Positions 1 through 7,842 of a stretch of DNA of 64,000 nucleotides are shown one piece after another; positions within the stretch are counted from its first letter, which is position 1; every line of letters starts with the position of its first letter. This DNA is from Peptoniphilus genitalis (GTDB taxonomy: Bacteria > Bacillota > Clostridia > Tissierellales > Peptoniphilaceae). The stretch spans positions 186,001 through 250,000 of the forward strand of contig NZ_CP097885.1 of the NCBI RefSeq assembly GCF_023614525.1. The letters run 5' to 3'. A program made the translations under genes and the position numbers. Below the pieces are notes generated by a model. The model saw only the letters and a list, made by a program, of their open reading frames with translations, did no database searches and was not told the DNA's origin.

Positions 1-474
1 CTTTTCCTTTGATGGACAAGTTGAATATTCCTTTGCAAGTTCTTCAAAGTCTCCGCCATTTTTAATTTTTTCATAGATTTCTCTCGCCTTGTCTTCTTCT
101 TCAACTAAGATGTGAGAAGCATCAGCAGATTCTCCTTGCTTAAAGGCATCTTTGTTTTCTTCATAGAACTTTTTGATGTCTTCATCTTTAACTTCAGCAG
201 TAGCAAGAAGCTTTCCAAGTGCATATGTCTTTAGCATGCTTTCCTTTGTCTTTTCAACAACTTGGATGAATTCATCTTCCTTGTCCATGCCCTTTTCCAT
301 TGCATCTTCATATAAAAGAGCTTGGTAAACTAATTCATTTACCACGTCCTTATTTAATTCTTCTCCGCCAAAATATTGTTTTAATTGTGGGTTAAGTGAA
401 TCAATAAATAAATTGTAATCCACTCCTGTGATCTTTTTACCATTTACTTCTGCTAAAACTTTATCTTTATCCAT
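1..474 (-). CDS. Parvulin-type peptidylprolyl isomerase (C-terminus beyond window)
   Basis: The first 158 codons of a foldase-type peptidylprolyl cis-trans isomerase; the gene runs off the left edge. It starts at ATG 474-472 behind a clear GGAGG (about 481-485). The N-terminus (MDKDKVLAEVNGKKI) has no signal peptide, so unlike lipoprotein PrsA this one should be cytoplasmic. Residues 1-118 form the helical chaperone-like part and the parvulin domain begins near residue 119 with the signature SHILVEEEDKA, continuing to a STCPSK motif at the edge. The family assists protein folding by isomerising X-Pro bonds. Only the first part of the catalytic domain is visible, so activity cannot be judged. 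Confidence 0.85.
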   Translation of the reverse strand, partial: MDKDKVLAEVNGKKITGVDYNLFIDSLNPQLKQYFGGEELNKDVVNELVYQALLYEDAMEKGMDKEDEFIQVVEKTKESMLKTYALGKLLATAEVKDEDIKKFYEENKDAFKQGESADASHILVEEEDKAREIYEKIKNGGDFEELAKEYSTCPSKEK

Positions 475-546
475 TATTACCTCCGTAATTTTCTTTCTAA
501 TTTATTAACTTTTCTATGAATATGTTAACATTTGAAAAATATTTTT

Positions 547-1281
547 TCAACTTATTGGGGTCTCAGAGACGCCACAAATCCTTGCATAAATTTGACTTTG
601 ATCTTTGCTCTTGAAGAAGAAATAAAACCTATCCTCTTCTCTATAAAAATCAATTACAATCTCATCGCCTAACTTCAATTCATTAATATAGTTGACATTG
701 ATGTCTTTAAACTTTACATGAGTGTACTCATCAGTTACAACTTCATAAATAAGTTCAAGATAAACAGAATTGTTGACGTGATTATTAAAATCCAAGTCTC
801 TCCTTAAAATTTTATAAGAAAATCTATTTGTTATCTCTTGATCACTTGGCTCATTAACTCTTTCAATGCTTTTGAAAATTCTACTTCCATTATTTCCATA
901 AATTTCTGCGATTTCTTCAGGAATTTTTATCGCTTTTCTCTTCTCAACATCAATTAACAAAAATATAGCTGAAGCTTCAATAACTTTTTCTCCTTTGCAA
1001 TAAACTTCAAACTCGCGAAAGGCATTTATGTTTTTAAATCCACTTGCCCAAGTTTTAATTTTTATTTTCTCATGACTTCTTGGGTACCTATTAATTTTTA
1101 TTTTCCACTTATAAATCATCCAAGTGTAACCCATGTCTAATAATTTTTCATTGCTAAGACCAAGATCTATTGACTGATAGTTTGACGTTTCTATTAAGTA
1201 ACTTACAAGATGATTGAGCTTTAGGTCTCCATCACTTGATAAAAAATTCATCACTTCATATTCTTTACAAAAAATTTTCAT
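547..1281 (-). CDS. Acyl-ACP thioesterase
   Basis: Double hot-dog acyl-ACP thioesterase of about 244 residues, the usual length of the bacterial Acyl-ACP_TE (FatA-like) family. It hydrolyses acyl-ACP to free fatty acid and ACP in the cytoplasm, linking to the FASII operon at 29.7-40 kb. First hot-dog: MNFLSSDGDLKLNHLVSYL and the YTWMIYKWKIKI strand; second: the characteristic RRDLDFNNHVNNSVYLEL with conserved Asp/Asn/His. The reading frame is open further upstream to a TTG at 1293, but that codon is part of the GGAGG Shine-Dalgarno itself, so ATG 1281-1279 (MKIFCKEYEV) is the start. Monocistronic, divergent from glmS. Confidence 0.88.
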   Translation of the reverse strand: MKIFCKEYEVMNFLSSDGDLKLNHLVSYLIETSNYQSIDLGLSNEKLLDMGYTWMIYKWKIKINRYPRSHEKIKIKTWASGFKNINAFREFEVYCKGEKVIEASAIFLLIDVEKRKAIKIPEEIAEIYGNNGSRIFKSIERVNEPSDQEITNRFSYKILRRDLDFNNHVNNSVYLELIYEVVTDEYTHVKFKDINVNYINELKLGDEIVIDFYREEDRFYFFFKSKDQSQIYARICGVSETPIS

Positions 1282-1353
1282 AAGAACCTCCAAATTTATT
1301 TTAACATAACTTTACTAATTCATAGGTATAAGAGAGCTTGCAAGCTTATTAAG

Positions 1354-1382
1354 TTTACTTTAAATATACCTTATGGTAAAAT
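1354..1382 (+). promoter_or_regulatory. Promoter of the glmS ribozyme-glmS transcript
   Basis: TTTACT (1354-1359), 17-bp spacer, TAAAAT (1377-1382). Predicted initiation near 1389-1391 places the RNA 5' end about 20 nt before the ribozyme cleavage site. Confidence 0.5.
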
Positions 1383-1390
1383 TTACAGAA

Positions 1391-1540
1391 AGAGACAAAA
1401 ATTTATGAAGCGCCTGAGCCCTAGTGGCTGACGAGGTATGAGGTTATCGAAAATCGGCGGATGCCTCAAAGGTTTCACAGCCTAAACATTTTACAAAAAA
1501 TAAAAGTAATTTTATAACAAAATAAATGTAGTGAGTCTCT
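1391..1540 (+). ncRNA. glmS ribozyme (glucosamine-6-phosphate-activated self-cleaving riboswitch)
   Basis: Directly upstream of glmS lies the conserved core of the glmS ribozyme: AGCGCC at 1409-1414 with the cleavage site between A1409 and G1410, then TGACGAGG (1429-1436), GAGGTTATCGA (1440-1450), CGGCGGATGCCTC (1455-1467) and the CACAGCC segment (1476-1482). P1 is unusually short (AGCC 1416-1419 with GGCT 1426-1429). A peripheral helix can form between ACATTT 1486-1491 and AAATGT 1524-1529. In the known family, GlcN6P acts as catalytic cofactor; cleavage leaves a 5'-OH mRNA that is degraded, lowering GlmS. Identification rests on core sequence and position; exact boundaries are approximate. 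Confidence 0.93.
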
Positions 1541-1560
1541 AACAAATTGGAGGTAGAAAT

Positions 1561-3387
1561 ATGTGCGGAATAGTTGGATATATTGGAAAAAATATTGCAA
1601 CGAAATTAGTACTAGAAGGTCTTAAAAAATTAGAATACAGGGGTTATGACTCTGCAGGACTTTCTTTTATAAAAGATGATAAATTAGTAACATTTAAGAA
1701 AAAAGGTCGTATAAAGGCTCTTGAAGAATCCTTTGACATTGATAAGTACCCTTCTAATGTTTGTATTGGTCACACAAGATGGGCAACTCACGGCGAGCCA
1801 AATGAAATTAACGCTCACCCCCACCTAAGTTCTGACAAAAAAGTTTCTGTAGTCCACAATGGAATCGTAGAGAACTACTTAGAACTTAGAAATATGTTAG
1901 TAGACAAGGGACACACTTTCCTTTCACAAACAGATACAGAAGTTATACCTAACTTGATATCAGAAGAATATGATGGCGACATCTTGGAAGCTGTCTTTAA
2001 ATCAACTAACATCTTAAAGGGAGCCTACAGTCTTGGAATCATTGATGAGAATGAACCTAATAGACTAATAGCTGTTAGAAACTCTTCACCTCTTCTCTTT
2101 GCTATCTGTGATGATGGATACTTTGTAGCAAGTGATATTACATCTGTTATTGAACACACTAATAAGATTATTTATCTTGAAGATGGCGACGTAGTTGACA
2201 TGAGAGAAGACTCTTATACAATCTATGACAAGGACCATAAGAAAGTAGAAAGAGAAATTACTGAAGTTGAGATTTCTGCATCAGATGCATCAAAGGAAGG
2301 TTACGACCACTTCCTTATTAAGGAAATTCATGAGCAACCTTCTATCCTAAAAGAAGTTATCTCAATTAAACACAAGGACTACAAGATTAATCTTCCAGCT
2401 GAAGGAAGCTTATCTCTTGAAGAACTAGAGAATATTGACAAAATATATGTAACTGCTTGTGGTACTGCCTTCCACGCAGGAGAAGCTGGCAAGTATGCAA
2501 TAGAAAATCTTTGTGGCATACCAGTGATTTCAGAAATCGCATCTGAGTTTAGATACAAGAATATGTTCTTAGACGACAGGTCTCTTGTAATCTTTGTATC
2601 TCAATCTGGAGAAACAGCAGACACCCTAGCAGCTCTTAGAGAAGCTAAAAAAATCGGAGCAAAAACTCTTGCTGTTACAAATGTTGTTGGCTCATCAATT
2701 TCTAGAGAAGCAGACAAGGTTATCTATTGTTATGCAGGACCAGAAATTTCTGTTGCCTCAACAAAGGCCTACACAACACAAGTTATTTCACTTTACTTCT
2801 TGGCTATGGACATTGCTCTTAAGTTAAATAAAATTTCTCAAGATGAAGTTAAAAATATAATTGAAAATATGGAAAAACTTCCATCACAAATTGAAGAAAT
2901 CTTAAAGCACAAAGAAGAATTTAAAGAAATTGCAGACTCAATTAAAAATGCTAAATCAATTTTCTACACTGGTAGATCTCTTGACTATATAACAGCAAAA
3001 GAGGGAGCCTTAAAGTTAAAAGAAATTTCTTACATTCACACAGAAGCCTTCCCTTCTGGAGAACTTAAACACGGCTCAATTGCCCTTATAGAAGAAGGCA
3101 CACCTGTTATCTCAGTTGCACTTTATAGCAAGATTCTTGATAAAACTGTTTCAAATAACCAAGAGCTTATTGCAAGAGGAGCTAAAGTTATCTCTATTGC
3201 AGAAGAAGGAAATGAATTCGTCAAAGATTCTTCAGATGAAATAATAGAAATTCCAAAAACTATTGATCTCTTGACACCCCTTCTTGCAGTAATACCTGAA
3301 CAACTAATTGCTTATTACACTTCAGTATTACTTGGCAACGACGTAGACAAACCTAGAAACTTAGCAAAATCAGTAACTGTTGAATAA
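1561..3387 (+). CDS. glmS: Glutamine--fructose-6-phosphate aminotransferase (isomerising)
   Basis: Makes glucosamine-6-phosphate from fructose-6-phosphate and glutamine, the first committed step of UDP-GlcNAc and peptidoglycan synthesis. At 608 residues it is full length. The N-terminal class II glutaminase domain starts MCGIVGYIG with Cys2 as nucleophile and contains YRGYDSAG and GHTRWATHG. Two SIS sugar-isomerase domains follow, with ACGTAFHAGE and SQSGETADTLAAL in the first and FPSGELKHGSIAL in the second. The C-terminus DKPRNLAKSVTVE is the family signature. The start lies behind GGAGG at 1549-1553. Controlled by the upstream ribozyme and ended by its own terminator. Confidence 0.98.
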   Translation: MCGIVGYIGKNIATKLVLEGLKKLEYRGYDSAGLSFIKDDKLVTFKKKGRIKALEESFDIDKYPSNVCIGHTRWATHGEPNEINAHPHLSSDKKVSVVHNGIVENYLELRNMLVDKGHTFLSQTDTEVIPNLISEEYDGDILEAVFKSTNILKGAYSLGIIDENEPNRLIAVRNSSPLLFAICDDGYFVASDITSVIEHTNKIIYLEDGDVVDMREDSYTIYDKDHKKVEREITEVEISASDASKEGYDHFLIKEIHEQPSILKEVISIKHKDYKINLPAEGSLSLEELENIDKIYVTACGTAFHAGEAGKYAIENLCGIPVISEIASEFRYKNMFLDDRSLVIFVSQSGETADTLAALREAKKIGAKTLAVTNVVGSSISREADKVIYCYAGPEISVASTKAYTTQVISLYFLAMDIALKLNKISQDEVKNIIENMEKLPSQIEEILKHKEEFKEIADSIKNAKSIFYTGRSLDYITAKEGALKLKEISYIHTEAFPSGELKHGSIALIEEGTPVISVALYSKILDKTVSNNQELIARGAKVISIAEEGNEFVKDSSDEIIEIPKTIDLLTPLLAVIPEQLIAYYTSVLLGNDVDKPRNLAKSVTVE

Positions 3388-3392
3388 TCAAA

Positions 3393-3416
3393 AGGCTGCC
3401 TGAGGGCAGCTTTTTT
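3393..3416 (+). terminator. Rho-independent terminator of glmS
   Basis: Perfect GCTGCC/GGCAGC stem with TGAG loop followed by six T, starting 6 nt after the glmS stop. Confidence 0.93.
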
Positions 3417-3462
3417 AGATTAAATTTATTTGGGTATAAAAAACTAAATGGAGTTGAATTTT

Positions 3463-4728
3463 ATGACTTATTACATATACCTAATCTTAGCCCTTGTGGC
3501 AATATATTTTTCCTATTTATTTACCCTAATCGAGAATGCCTACTTGGCTCTTGGGTCTGTAAAATTATCTAGGCTTGAAGACTTAGAAGTAAAAAATATC
3601 TCAGTGATAAAAAAACTTGTGAAGAAAGAAAATATTTATTCCACAACTTTGATCTTGGATTATTTTTCTAATTCACTTTCAATTATCTTTACCTCTATAT
3701 TCTTCTACGAAGTCTTCGACATCCTTGGGCTTGTTATAGGAATAATACTCTCTACGATTATAATAATAATTTTTGGAGAAAGCCTACCAAGGAACTTAGG
3801 CAAAAATAACTACGAAAAAATTGTGCCAAAGTATGCAAAATTTTTAAATTTTTTAATTACAATTTTGAGACCTTTTTCAATGTTCATAAACTTCTTGTCC
3901 CAATCTATAATAAAAATTGTGATCAAGGACAAGGACTACAAGGCACCAATAATAACAGAAGAAGACCTAATTGATGCCATGGACCTTGGTATGGAAGAAG
4001 GAATTATAAATAAAAATGAGTCAAGGATGATTCAAAATGTAATTGACTTTAAGGACAACTACGCCAAAGACATTATGACACCAAGAACTGACATAATTGC
4101 AATAGATATCGAAGAAAGCTTTGATGAAATAATAGAAAAAATTTCTGAATATTCTTATTCAAGAATGCCAGTCTATGAAGACAATCTTGACAATATTGTT
4201 GGCATCTTAAATGTTAAGGACATCTTCCACATGGATAGGACTAAGTCCCTTGCTGATAACAAAGAATTTTTCAAAAAGGCCTTCTTCACTTTTGAGTACA
4301 AACCAACAGGAACTCTCTTCTCTGAAATGAGGCAAAAAAAATTATCCGTTGCCATAGTTACAGACGAGTATGGTGGAACCGAGGGAATGATTACCTTTGA
4401 AGACATCTTTGAGAAAATCGTTGGACAAATTTCTGACGAGTACGACAAAGAAGAAGATGAAGAAATCCTACAAGTTGGTCCAAACAAATATATTATTGAA
4501 GCTTCAATAAATATTGACGAGATAAATCAAATTTTTGGAACAGAACTTGAGTGTCAAGAGTTTGACTCCCTTGGTGGTTATATAATCGAAAATATTGACA
4601 GGTTCCCTAAACTCAATGAAGTCATAAAAATTGACGACCTTAAATTTACAATTGTAAAAAAGACAAAGAATAGGATTGAAAAAATTCTTGTGGACTTCCC
4701 AGCAGACATAAAAAATAAAAATTTGTAA
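3463..4728 (+). CDS. CNNM/CorC-HlyC family membrane protein (DUF21, CBS pair, CorC_HlyC)
   Basis: A transporter-associated protein of about 421 residues with the standard architecture: an N-terminal DUF21 domain of about four membrane helices (from YIYLILALVAIYFSYLF through GIILSTIIIIIFGESLPRNLG), a CBS-domain pair in the middle (TPRTDIIAIDIEES, SRMPVYEDNLDNIVGILNVKD, VTDEYGGTEGMITFEDIFE) and a C-terminal CorC_HlyC domain (VGPNKYIIEASINIDEIN to the end). Members are implicated in Mg2+/Co2+ homeostasis; older annotation calls them hemolysins. An in-frame ATG lies at 3448, but the GGAG at 3450-3453 sits 9 nt before ATG 3463, so 3463 is preferred. Monocistronic with its own terminator. Confidence 0.85.
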   Translation: MTYYIYLILALVAIYFSYLFTLIENAYLALGSVKLSRLEDLEVKNISVIKKLVKKENIYSTTLILDYFSNSLSIIFTSIFFYEVFDILGLVIGIILSTIIIIIFGESLPRNLGKNNYEKIVPKYAKFLNFLITILRPFSMFINFLSQSIIKIVIKDKDYKAPIITEEDLIDAMDLGMEEGIINKNESRMIQNVIDFKDNYAKDIMTPRTDIIAIDIEESFDEIIEKISEYSYSRMPVYEDNLDNIVGILNVKDIFHMDRTKSLADNKEFFKKAFFTFEYKPTGTLFSEMRQKKLSVAIVTDEYGGTEGMITFEDIFEKIVGQISDEYDKEEDEEILQVGPNKYIIEASINIDEINQIFGTELECQEFDSLGGYIIENIDRFPKLNEVIKIDDLKFTIVKKTKNRIEKILVDFPADIKNKNL

Positions 4729-4734
4729 AAAAAT

Positions 4735-4763
4735 AAGAGATTCGCAATTGAATCTCTTTTTCT
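4735..4763 (+). terminator. Terminator after the CorC/HlyC gene
   Basis: AGAGATTC/GAATCTCT stem with GCAATT loop and a T-rich tail, 8 nt past the stop. Confidence 0.85.
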
Positions 4764-4776
4764 TTGCCATTAATTT

Positions 4777-5127
4777 TTAAACTTCAACAACCTGTATCTT
4801 AGAATTTTTCCAGCTTGCTTTCTCTCCCAATCTCTCTACAATACCAATTAAAATTTCATCTTCTTCTTGCTCTTCATCTAGGGGCAAGACTCTTGTGTCT
4901 AAGTCGTGAGGAATCATTTCAACAACAGGTCCCAAGTCTCTGTGAACAATGACCCTATTATTTAAATTCTTAAGCTCTTCCCTATCCTCTACCTTAATAT
5001 ACTTTCCATCTTTTCTAGTGTAGAAAAAAATATCTTTTCCATATTTTTCTCTATAATAAATTATGTAAGTCTCACAAGAAAATTGAAAACTTCCAAGTGG
5101 ACTAATGTCAAAAATTACTTTTTTCAT
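4777..5127 (-). CDS. Hypothetical protein, 116 residues
   Basis: No family recognised. The protein is soluble and has no signal peptide or membrane segment. It starts MKKVIFDISPLGSFQF, is rich in aromatic residues in its first half (ETYIIYYREKYGKDIFFYTR) and acidic in the middle (LPLDEEQEEDEI). The start is supported by an AGGTGAG Shine-Dalgarno just upstream and a TATAAT-like -10 about 20 nt further up. It faces the CorC/HlyC gene tail to tail and is separated from the SLH gene upstream by about 70 bp. Probably real because of the clean start signals; function unknown. Confidence 0.7.
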   Translation of the reverse strand: MKKVIFDISPLGSFQFSCETYIIYYREKYGKDIFFYTRKDGKYIKVEDREELKNLNNRVIVHRDLGPVVEMIPHDLDTRVLPLDEEQEEDEILIGIVERLGEKASWKNSKIQVVEV

Positions 5128-5200
5128 TATCTCACCTGGAAGTATTATATCATAGATTATTTAATTTTATAATTTAAATAAATTTTTTGTAAACTTTTCA

Positions 5201-6067
5201 TTAAATATGACGTACTATAGAAGAAATAACTTCTTCCCTATTCATTTCCTTCTTTGGATTGAAGTTTTTCTTTTCATCCAAAGTCAAATACTTTGCATTA
5301 AGTGCCTTGTTAACAGATTCTCTTGCATAATTTGCAATCTTCTTCCTATCCTTTATACTTACGTTTTTGCTGTTATTTAGTTCAAAAATATTTGCAATAA
5401 CAACTGCATAGTCTTCCCTAGTCATATGAGCCTTTGGAGCAAAAGTTTCATCGCCCTTTCCACTCATAATTCCAAGGTCACAAGCCATGTTAACATATTG
5501 GTTGTCTGTGTCCTTGAAGTGCTTAACAGAACCTTGAGAAGATCTCTTGTATTTTATCTTGTATGCCTTAACTGCAATTTCTGCAAATTCTTCCCTAGTA
5601 ATTTTTGCTCTTGTATCAGTTGCAACTTCTTTAGAAAAAAGTTTTAAATCTTCTGCCTTCAATAAATCTTTATAGGCCCAGTTGCTGTAATTTCTAAAAA
5701 CAGGAGCCTTGCCTAGGTGAAGTTCATTGGAAAATTCCGAAGACTTGTCCTTATTGGCAAATCTAAGTCTAAAGGCATAACCACTTGAAGGTCCAACAGC
5801 TGAATCTAATTCCTTTTGGCTAATAGAAACGAAATTTTTATTATCCTTGGAGATAATATTTTTCTTAAATAATCCCTTAGATTCATTTCCCTCGCTCTTA
5901 ACTTCAATTTCTATTAGGTCCTTAGCCTTGGCATTTTTAATTTCAAAATTATAAACATCACTTTCCTTAATTGCACTTACATTTAAAGGCATGGCTGCTT
6001 CTTTAGATGCAAAAACACCGAGAGGTGCTGCAATTAAAATTATCATCAATATAAATATTCTTTTCAT
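5201..6067 (-). CDS. SLH-domain cell-surface protein
   Basis: Exported protein of 288 residues with a classical signal peptide (MKRIFILMIILIAAPLGVFASKEA; cleavage probably after VFA-S). An N-terminal region of about 110 residues of unknown fold is followed by S-layer homology repeats: one from NWAYKDLLKAEDLKLF through ITREEFAEIAVKAY, a second with FKDTDNQYVNMACDLGIMSGKGDETFAPKAHMTREDYAVVIA, and a third degenerate one ending MNREEVISSIVRHI. SLH domains bind pyruvylated secondary cell-wall polymer non-covalently, and the pyruvyl transferase CsaB needed for that is at 54.0-55.1 kb. The protein is small, so it may be a wall-associated accessory rather than the main S-layer. Good GAGGTGAAAG-type RBS. 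Confidence 0.85.
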   Translation of the reverse strand: MKRIFILMIILIAAPLGVFASKEAAMPLNVSAIKESDVYNFEIKNAKAKDLIEIEVKSEGNESKGLFKKNIISKDNKNFVSISQKELDSAVGPSSGYAFRLRFANKDKSSEFSNELHLGKAPVFRNYSNWAYKDLLKAEDLKLFSKEVATDTRAKITREEFAEIAVKAYKIKYKRSSQGSVKHFKDTDNQYVNMACDLGIMSGKGDETFAPKAHMTREDYAVVIANIFELNNSKNVSIKDRKKIANYARESVNKALNAKYLTLDEKKNFNPKKEMNREEVISSIVRHI

Positions 6068-6198
6068 TCTTTCACCTCGAGGAATTATATTATCAAAAAG
6101 TCTGGTAAAAGTCTTGCTTATGAAGGCTTTGTAATCAATTTGTAATCTTTATACTAATAGATGAAAGTGAATTTATAAAAACTAAGGAAAATTTTAAA

Positions 6199-6750
6199 TC
6201 AAATTCCCAAGGACTTCATTAAATTCTTTTTGTCTTCAAGATTTTTTTCTTCTTCCTTAACCCTATCTTCCATTTCCCTAGCAACTTCTTCTTTCACATC
6301 TTCTGGAAGGCTTTTATCTGCAAAGGGATAAACTGTTTTGTTTTCCTTTTCTGCATGATTTCTAAGTAGCTCAACATAGGACATGGCATTAGTTATTATG
6401 TGTAACTTAGCAAGATCATCTGAAGTTTCTTCAAATAAATTTAAATTATTTTCAAGTTCCATTACATAACCCCTCGCCATTTGATGTTCCACAAGCATGC
6501 CACCACGCACAACTTTTTCTGCAAGAGGTCCAAGATTATCAAGCATTGCCTTAAATAAAATGTCCTCTTCCTTCTTGTGGTGAAGTCCATCGGCATATAA
6601 TCTTATAAAACTTATAGCCTTCCTAAAAAATTCAACATCTACTTGTCCCTTAAGAATTTCCAAACACTTTTCTTCCATTCTATTGCAAAAAGCTAAAATT
6701 TCTTCGTGCTCATCTTCCAAGTATTCAATCGTAAATTTTAAAGTATCCAT
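6199..6750 (-). CDS. Hemerythrin-like di-iron protein
   Basis: A four-helix-bundle hemerythrin-domain protein of 183 residues. Candidate iron ligands are in the expected order: His15 (EDEHEEI), His57/58 with Glu61/62 (GLHHKKEEDILF), His89 (LVEHQMARG), and His132 with Glu136 (RNHAEKENKTVYPFAD). Such proteins bind O2 or NO, or sense or repair oxidative and nitrosative damage in anaerobes. The extended acidic/basic C-terminal helix is typical of stand-alone bacterial forms. It is the second gene of a two-gene operon, 4 nt behind the 193-residue gene, under a Crp/Fnr-like palindrome at 7386-7401. Confidence 0.88.
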   Translation of the reverse strand: MDTLKFTIEYLEDEHEEILAFCNRMEEKCLEILKGQVDVEFFRKAISFIRLYADGLHHKKEEDILFKAMLDNLGPLAEKVVRGGMLVEHQMARGYVMELENNLNLFEETSDDLAKLHIITNAMSYVELLRNHAEKENKTVYPFADKSLPEDVKEEVAREMEDRVKEEEKNLEDKKNLMKSLGI

Positions 6751-6754
6751 TTAT

Positions 6755-7336
6755 TCACTTCCTAATTACATAAGTTTCATTTATCTTTTCATATTTTAAT
6801 CCAGAATTTTCTAAACTTCCACCTATAAAAGCATCTCTTAGGTCCCAATACAAATCTGGATTTACATAATTCGCCCAAATATCTCTGTGAAGGTCTCTTA
6901 CAACCTCAAAAACAAATTCATCTTCATCATTTTTTACAATCATGAGGGAGTGGTCGCAAGGCATCCCATCTAAAAATTTTGTAGTAATAAAGTTGAAGGC
7001 TTCACCAGGAGTATCTCCAGCCTCATAAGATTTTCCAAAGTCGTAGAATTTGTTTTTTAAATCTTCTATGTCAAAGTCCTTTAACAAAACTCCCACTGTC
7101 TTTGCAAGTCGGTTTTCACTTCTTCTCACTCTTTCATCAAGCCAGCCGTGAATATTAGCTTCGTCAATAATATCCTTTAAGTCACCCTTCTCTATTGGAA
7201 ATTCCTTATCAAGGTCCTTGCTTAAACTAATTTTTTCATCTTCATCAGCTAAGTCAAGTAAACTTGTTAACAATTCTTCTTGAAATAAAATCTTTTCGTA
7301 CATCAAATGGTGAATGTATCCTAAAAATAAACTCAT
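6755..7336 (-). CDS. Hypothetical protein co-transcribed with hemerythrin, 193 residues
   Basis: No family recognised. First gene of the hemerythrin operon; ATG 7336-7334 behind a GAGGG Shine-Dalgarno. The N-terminal half is helical and acidic (YIHHLMYEKILFQEELLTSLLDLADEDEK). The C-terminal half carries FLDGMPCDHSLMIVKNDEDEFVFEVVRDLHRDIWANYVNPDLYWDLRDAF, with a Cys-Asp-His and further His residues that could bind metal, though this is only an impression. No signal peptide or membrane helix. Tight coupling to the di-iron protein suggests a role in the same O2/NO or redox stress response (inference). Confidence 0.75.
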   Translation of the reverse strand: MSLFLGYIHHLMYEKILFQEELLTSLLDLADEDEKISLSKDLDKEFPIEKGDLKDIIDEANIHGWLDERVRRSENRLAKTVGVLLKDFDIEDLKNKFYDFGKSYEAGDTPGEAFNFITTKFLDGMPCDHSLMIVKNDEDEFVFEVVRDLHRDIWANYVNPDLYWDLRDAFIGGSLENSGLKYEKINETYVIRK

Positions 7337-7385
7337 TGTATCCCTCTTTTCTATTTTGATTTTACCATTATTTTCAAAAAAATAA

Positions 7386-7401
7386 CGTGATTTTTATCAC
7401 A
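7386..7401. promoter_or_regulatory. Crp/Fnr-type palindrome between hemerythrin operon and small-peptide unit
   Basis: CGTGA-TTTTTA-TCACA matches the TGTGA-N6-TCACA layout of Crp/Fnr-family operators at 9 of 10 half-site positions. It lies 50 bp upstream of the hemerythrin operon start and about 33 bp upstream of the -10 of the divergent small-peptide unit, so one regulator could control both. No Crp/Fnr gene is in the window. Confidence 0.5.
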
Positions 7402-7418
7402 TTTATTATAATTTAAAT

Positions 7419-7446
7419 TTGATTTTTTTTGCTAAAGTAGTAAACT
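7419..7446 (+). promoter_or_regulatory. Candidate promoter of the two small-peptide genes
   Basis: TTGATT (7419-7424), 16-bp spacer, TAAACT (7441-7446), about 30 nt before a strong AAAGGAGG Shine-Dalgarno. Confidence 0.4.
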
Positions 7447-7485
7447 ATAAATAAGAATAACTTTAGGAATCTAAAGGAGGAGCTT

Positions 7486-7608
7486 ATGAGTCCACAAACA
7501 ATAAAATTTTTAACGTTTTTACAACCCAACTACATAACAAGCATTGTAGAAATAGTTTTTCTTATTTTGATATTGAATAAGCTAAAAGAAATCAGTAATA
7601 AGAGGTGA
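7486..7608 (+). CDS. Small membrane peptide 1 (40 residues)
   Basis: ATG 7486 lies 5 nt after AAAGGAGG, one of the strongest Shine-Dalgarno sequences in the window; stop TGA at 7606-7608. The peptide begins MSPQTIKFLTFLQPNY and has one probable membrane helix (residues about 16-32, TSIVEIVFLILILNKL) with a basic tail KEISNKR. No signal-peptidase site is evident, so it is most likely a membrane-inserted or leaderless secreted peptide. It is followed after 4 nt by a second 40-codon gene, and both share a promoter and terminator. Possible identities are a two-component leaderless bacteriocin, a type I-like toxin or a small regulatory membrane protein; the sequence does not decide. Confidence 0.65.
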   Translation: MSPQTIKFLTFLQPNYITSIVEIVFLILILNKLKEISNKR

Positions 7609-7612
7609 GCTT

Positions 7613-7735
7613 ATGGAAAAACATACAGAAGTTATAAGAGTTGGAATTCATTTGATCCTAAACCTAGGACTAGAATTTATAAAAATTTACCTACTTTCTA
7701 GGATCCTAGGTCTATTAAAAAAATTTGATAACTAA
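7613..7735 (+). CDS. Small membrane/amphipathic peptide 2 (40 residues)
   Basis: Also exactly 40 codons: ATG 7613, stop TAA 7733-7735. Its Shine-Dalgarno (AGAGGTGAG) overlaps the stop of peptide 1, indicating coupled translation. The sequence starts MEKHTEVIRVGIHLILNLG and ends ILGLLKKFDN; residues 8-37 can form one long hydrophobic or amphipathic helix with Lys/Arg on one side. There is no resemblance to peptide 1 beyond length and helical character. A strong terminator follows at once. Function unknown; see peptide 1. Confidence 0.62.
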   Translation: MEKHTEVIRVGIHLILNLGLEFIKIYLLSRILGLLKKFDN

Positions 7736-7741
7736 AACAAA

Positions 7742-7773
7742 AAGAGAGGTTACGAAACCTCTCTAATTTTTTG
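7742..7773 (+). terminator. Terminator of the small-peptide unit
   Basis: AGAGAGGTT/AACCTCTCT hairpin with a three- to four-base loop, then AATTTTTT, 7 nt after the stop of peptide 2. Confidence 0.9.
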
Positions 7774-7809
7774 CAAATAAAATTTTAAAAATTCAAAGTC
7801 AATTAAGAG

Positions 7810-7842
7810 AAATAAAAAAAGCGAGACCTAAGTCTCACTTTA
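7810..7842 (-). terminator. Terminator of the yceD-rpmF operon
   Basis: On the minus strand, GTGAGAC/GTCTCGC stem with TTAG loop (7821-7837) followed by seven T, right after the rpmF stop. Confidence 0.88.
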
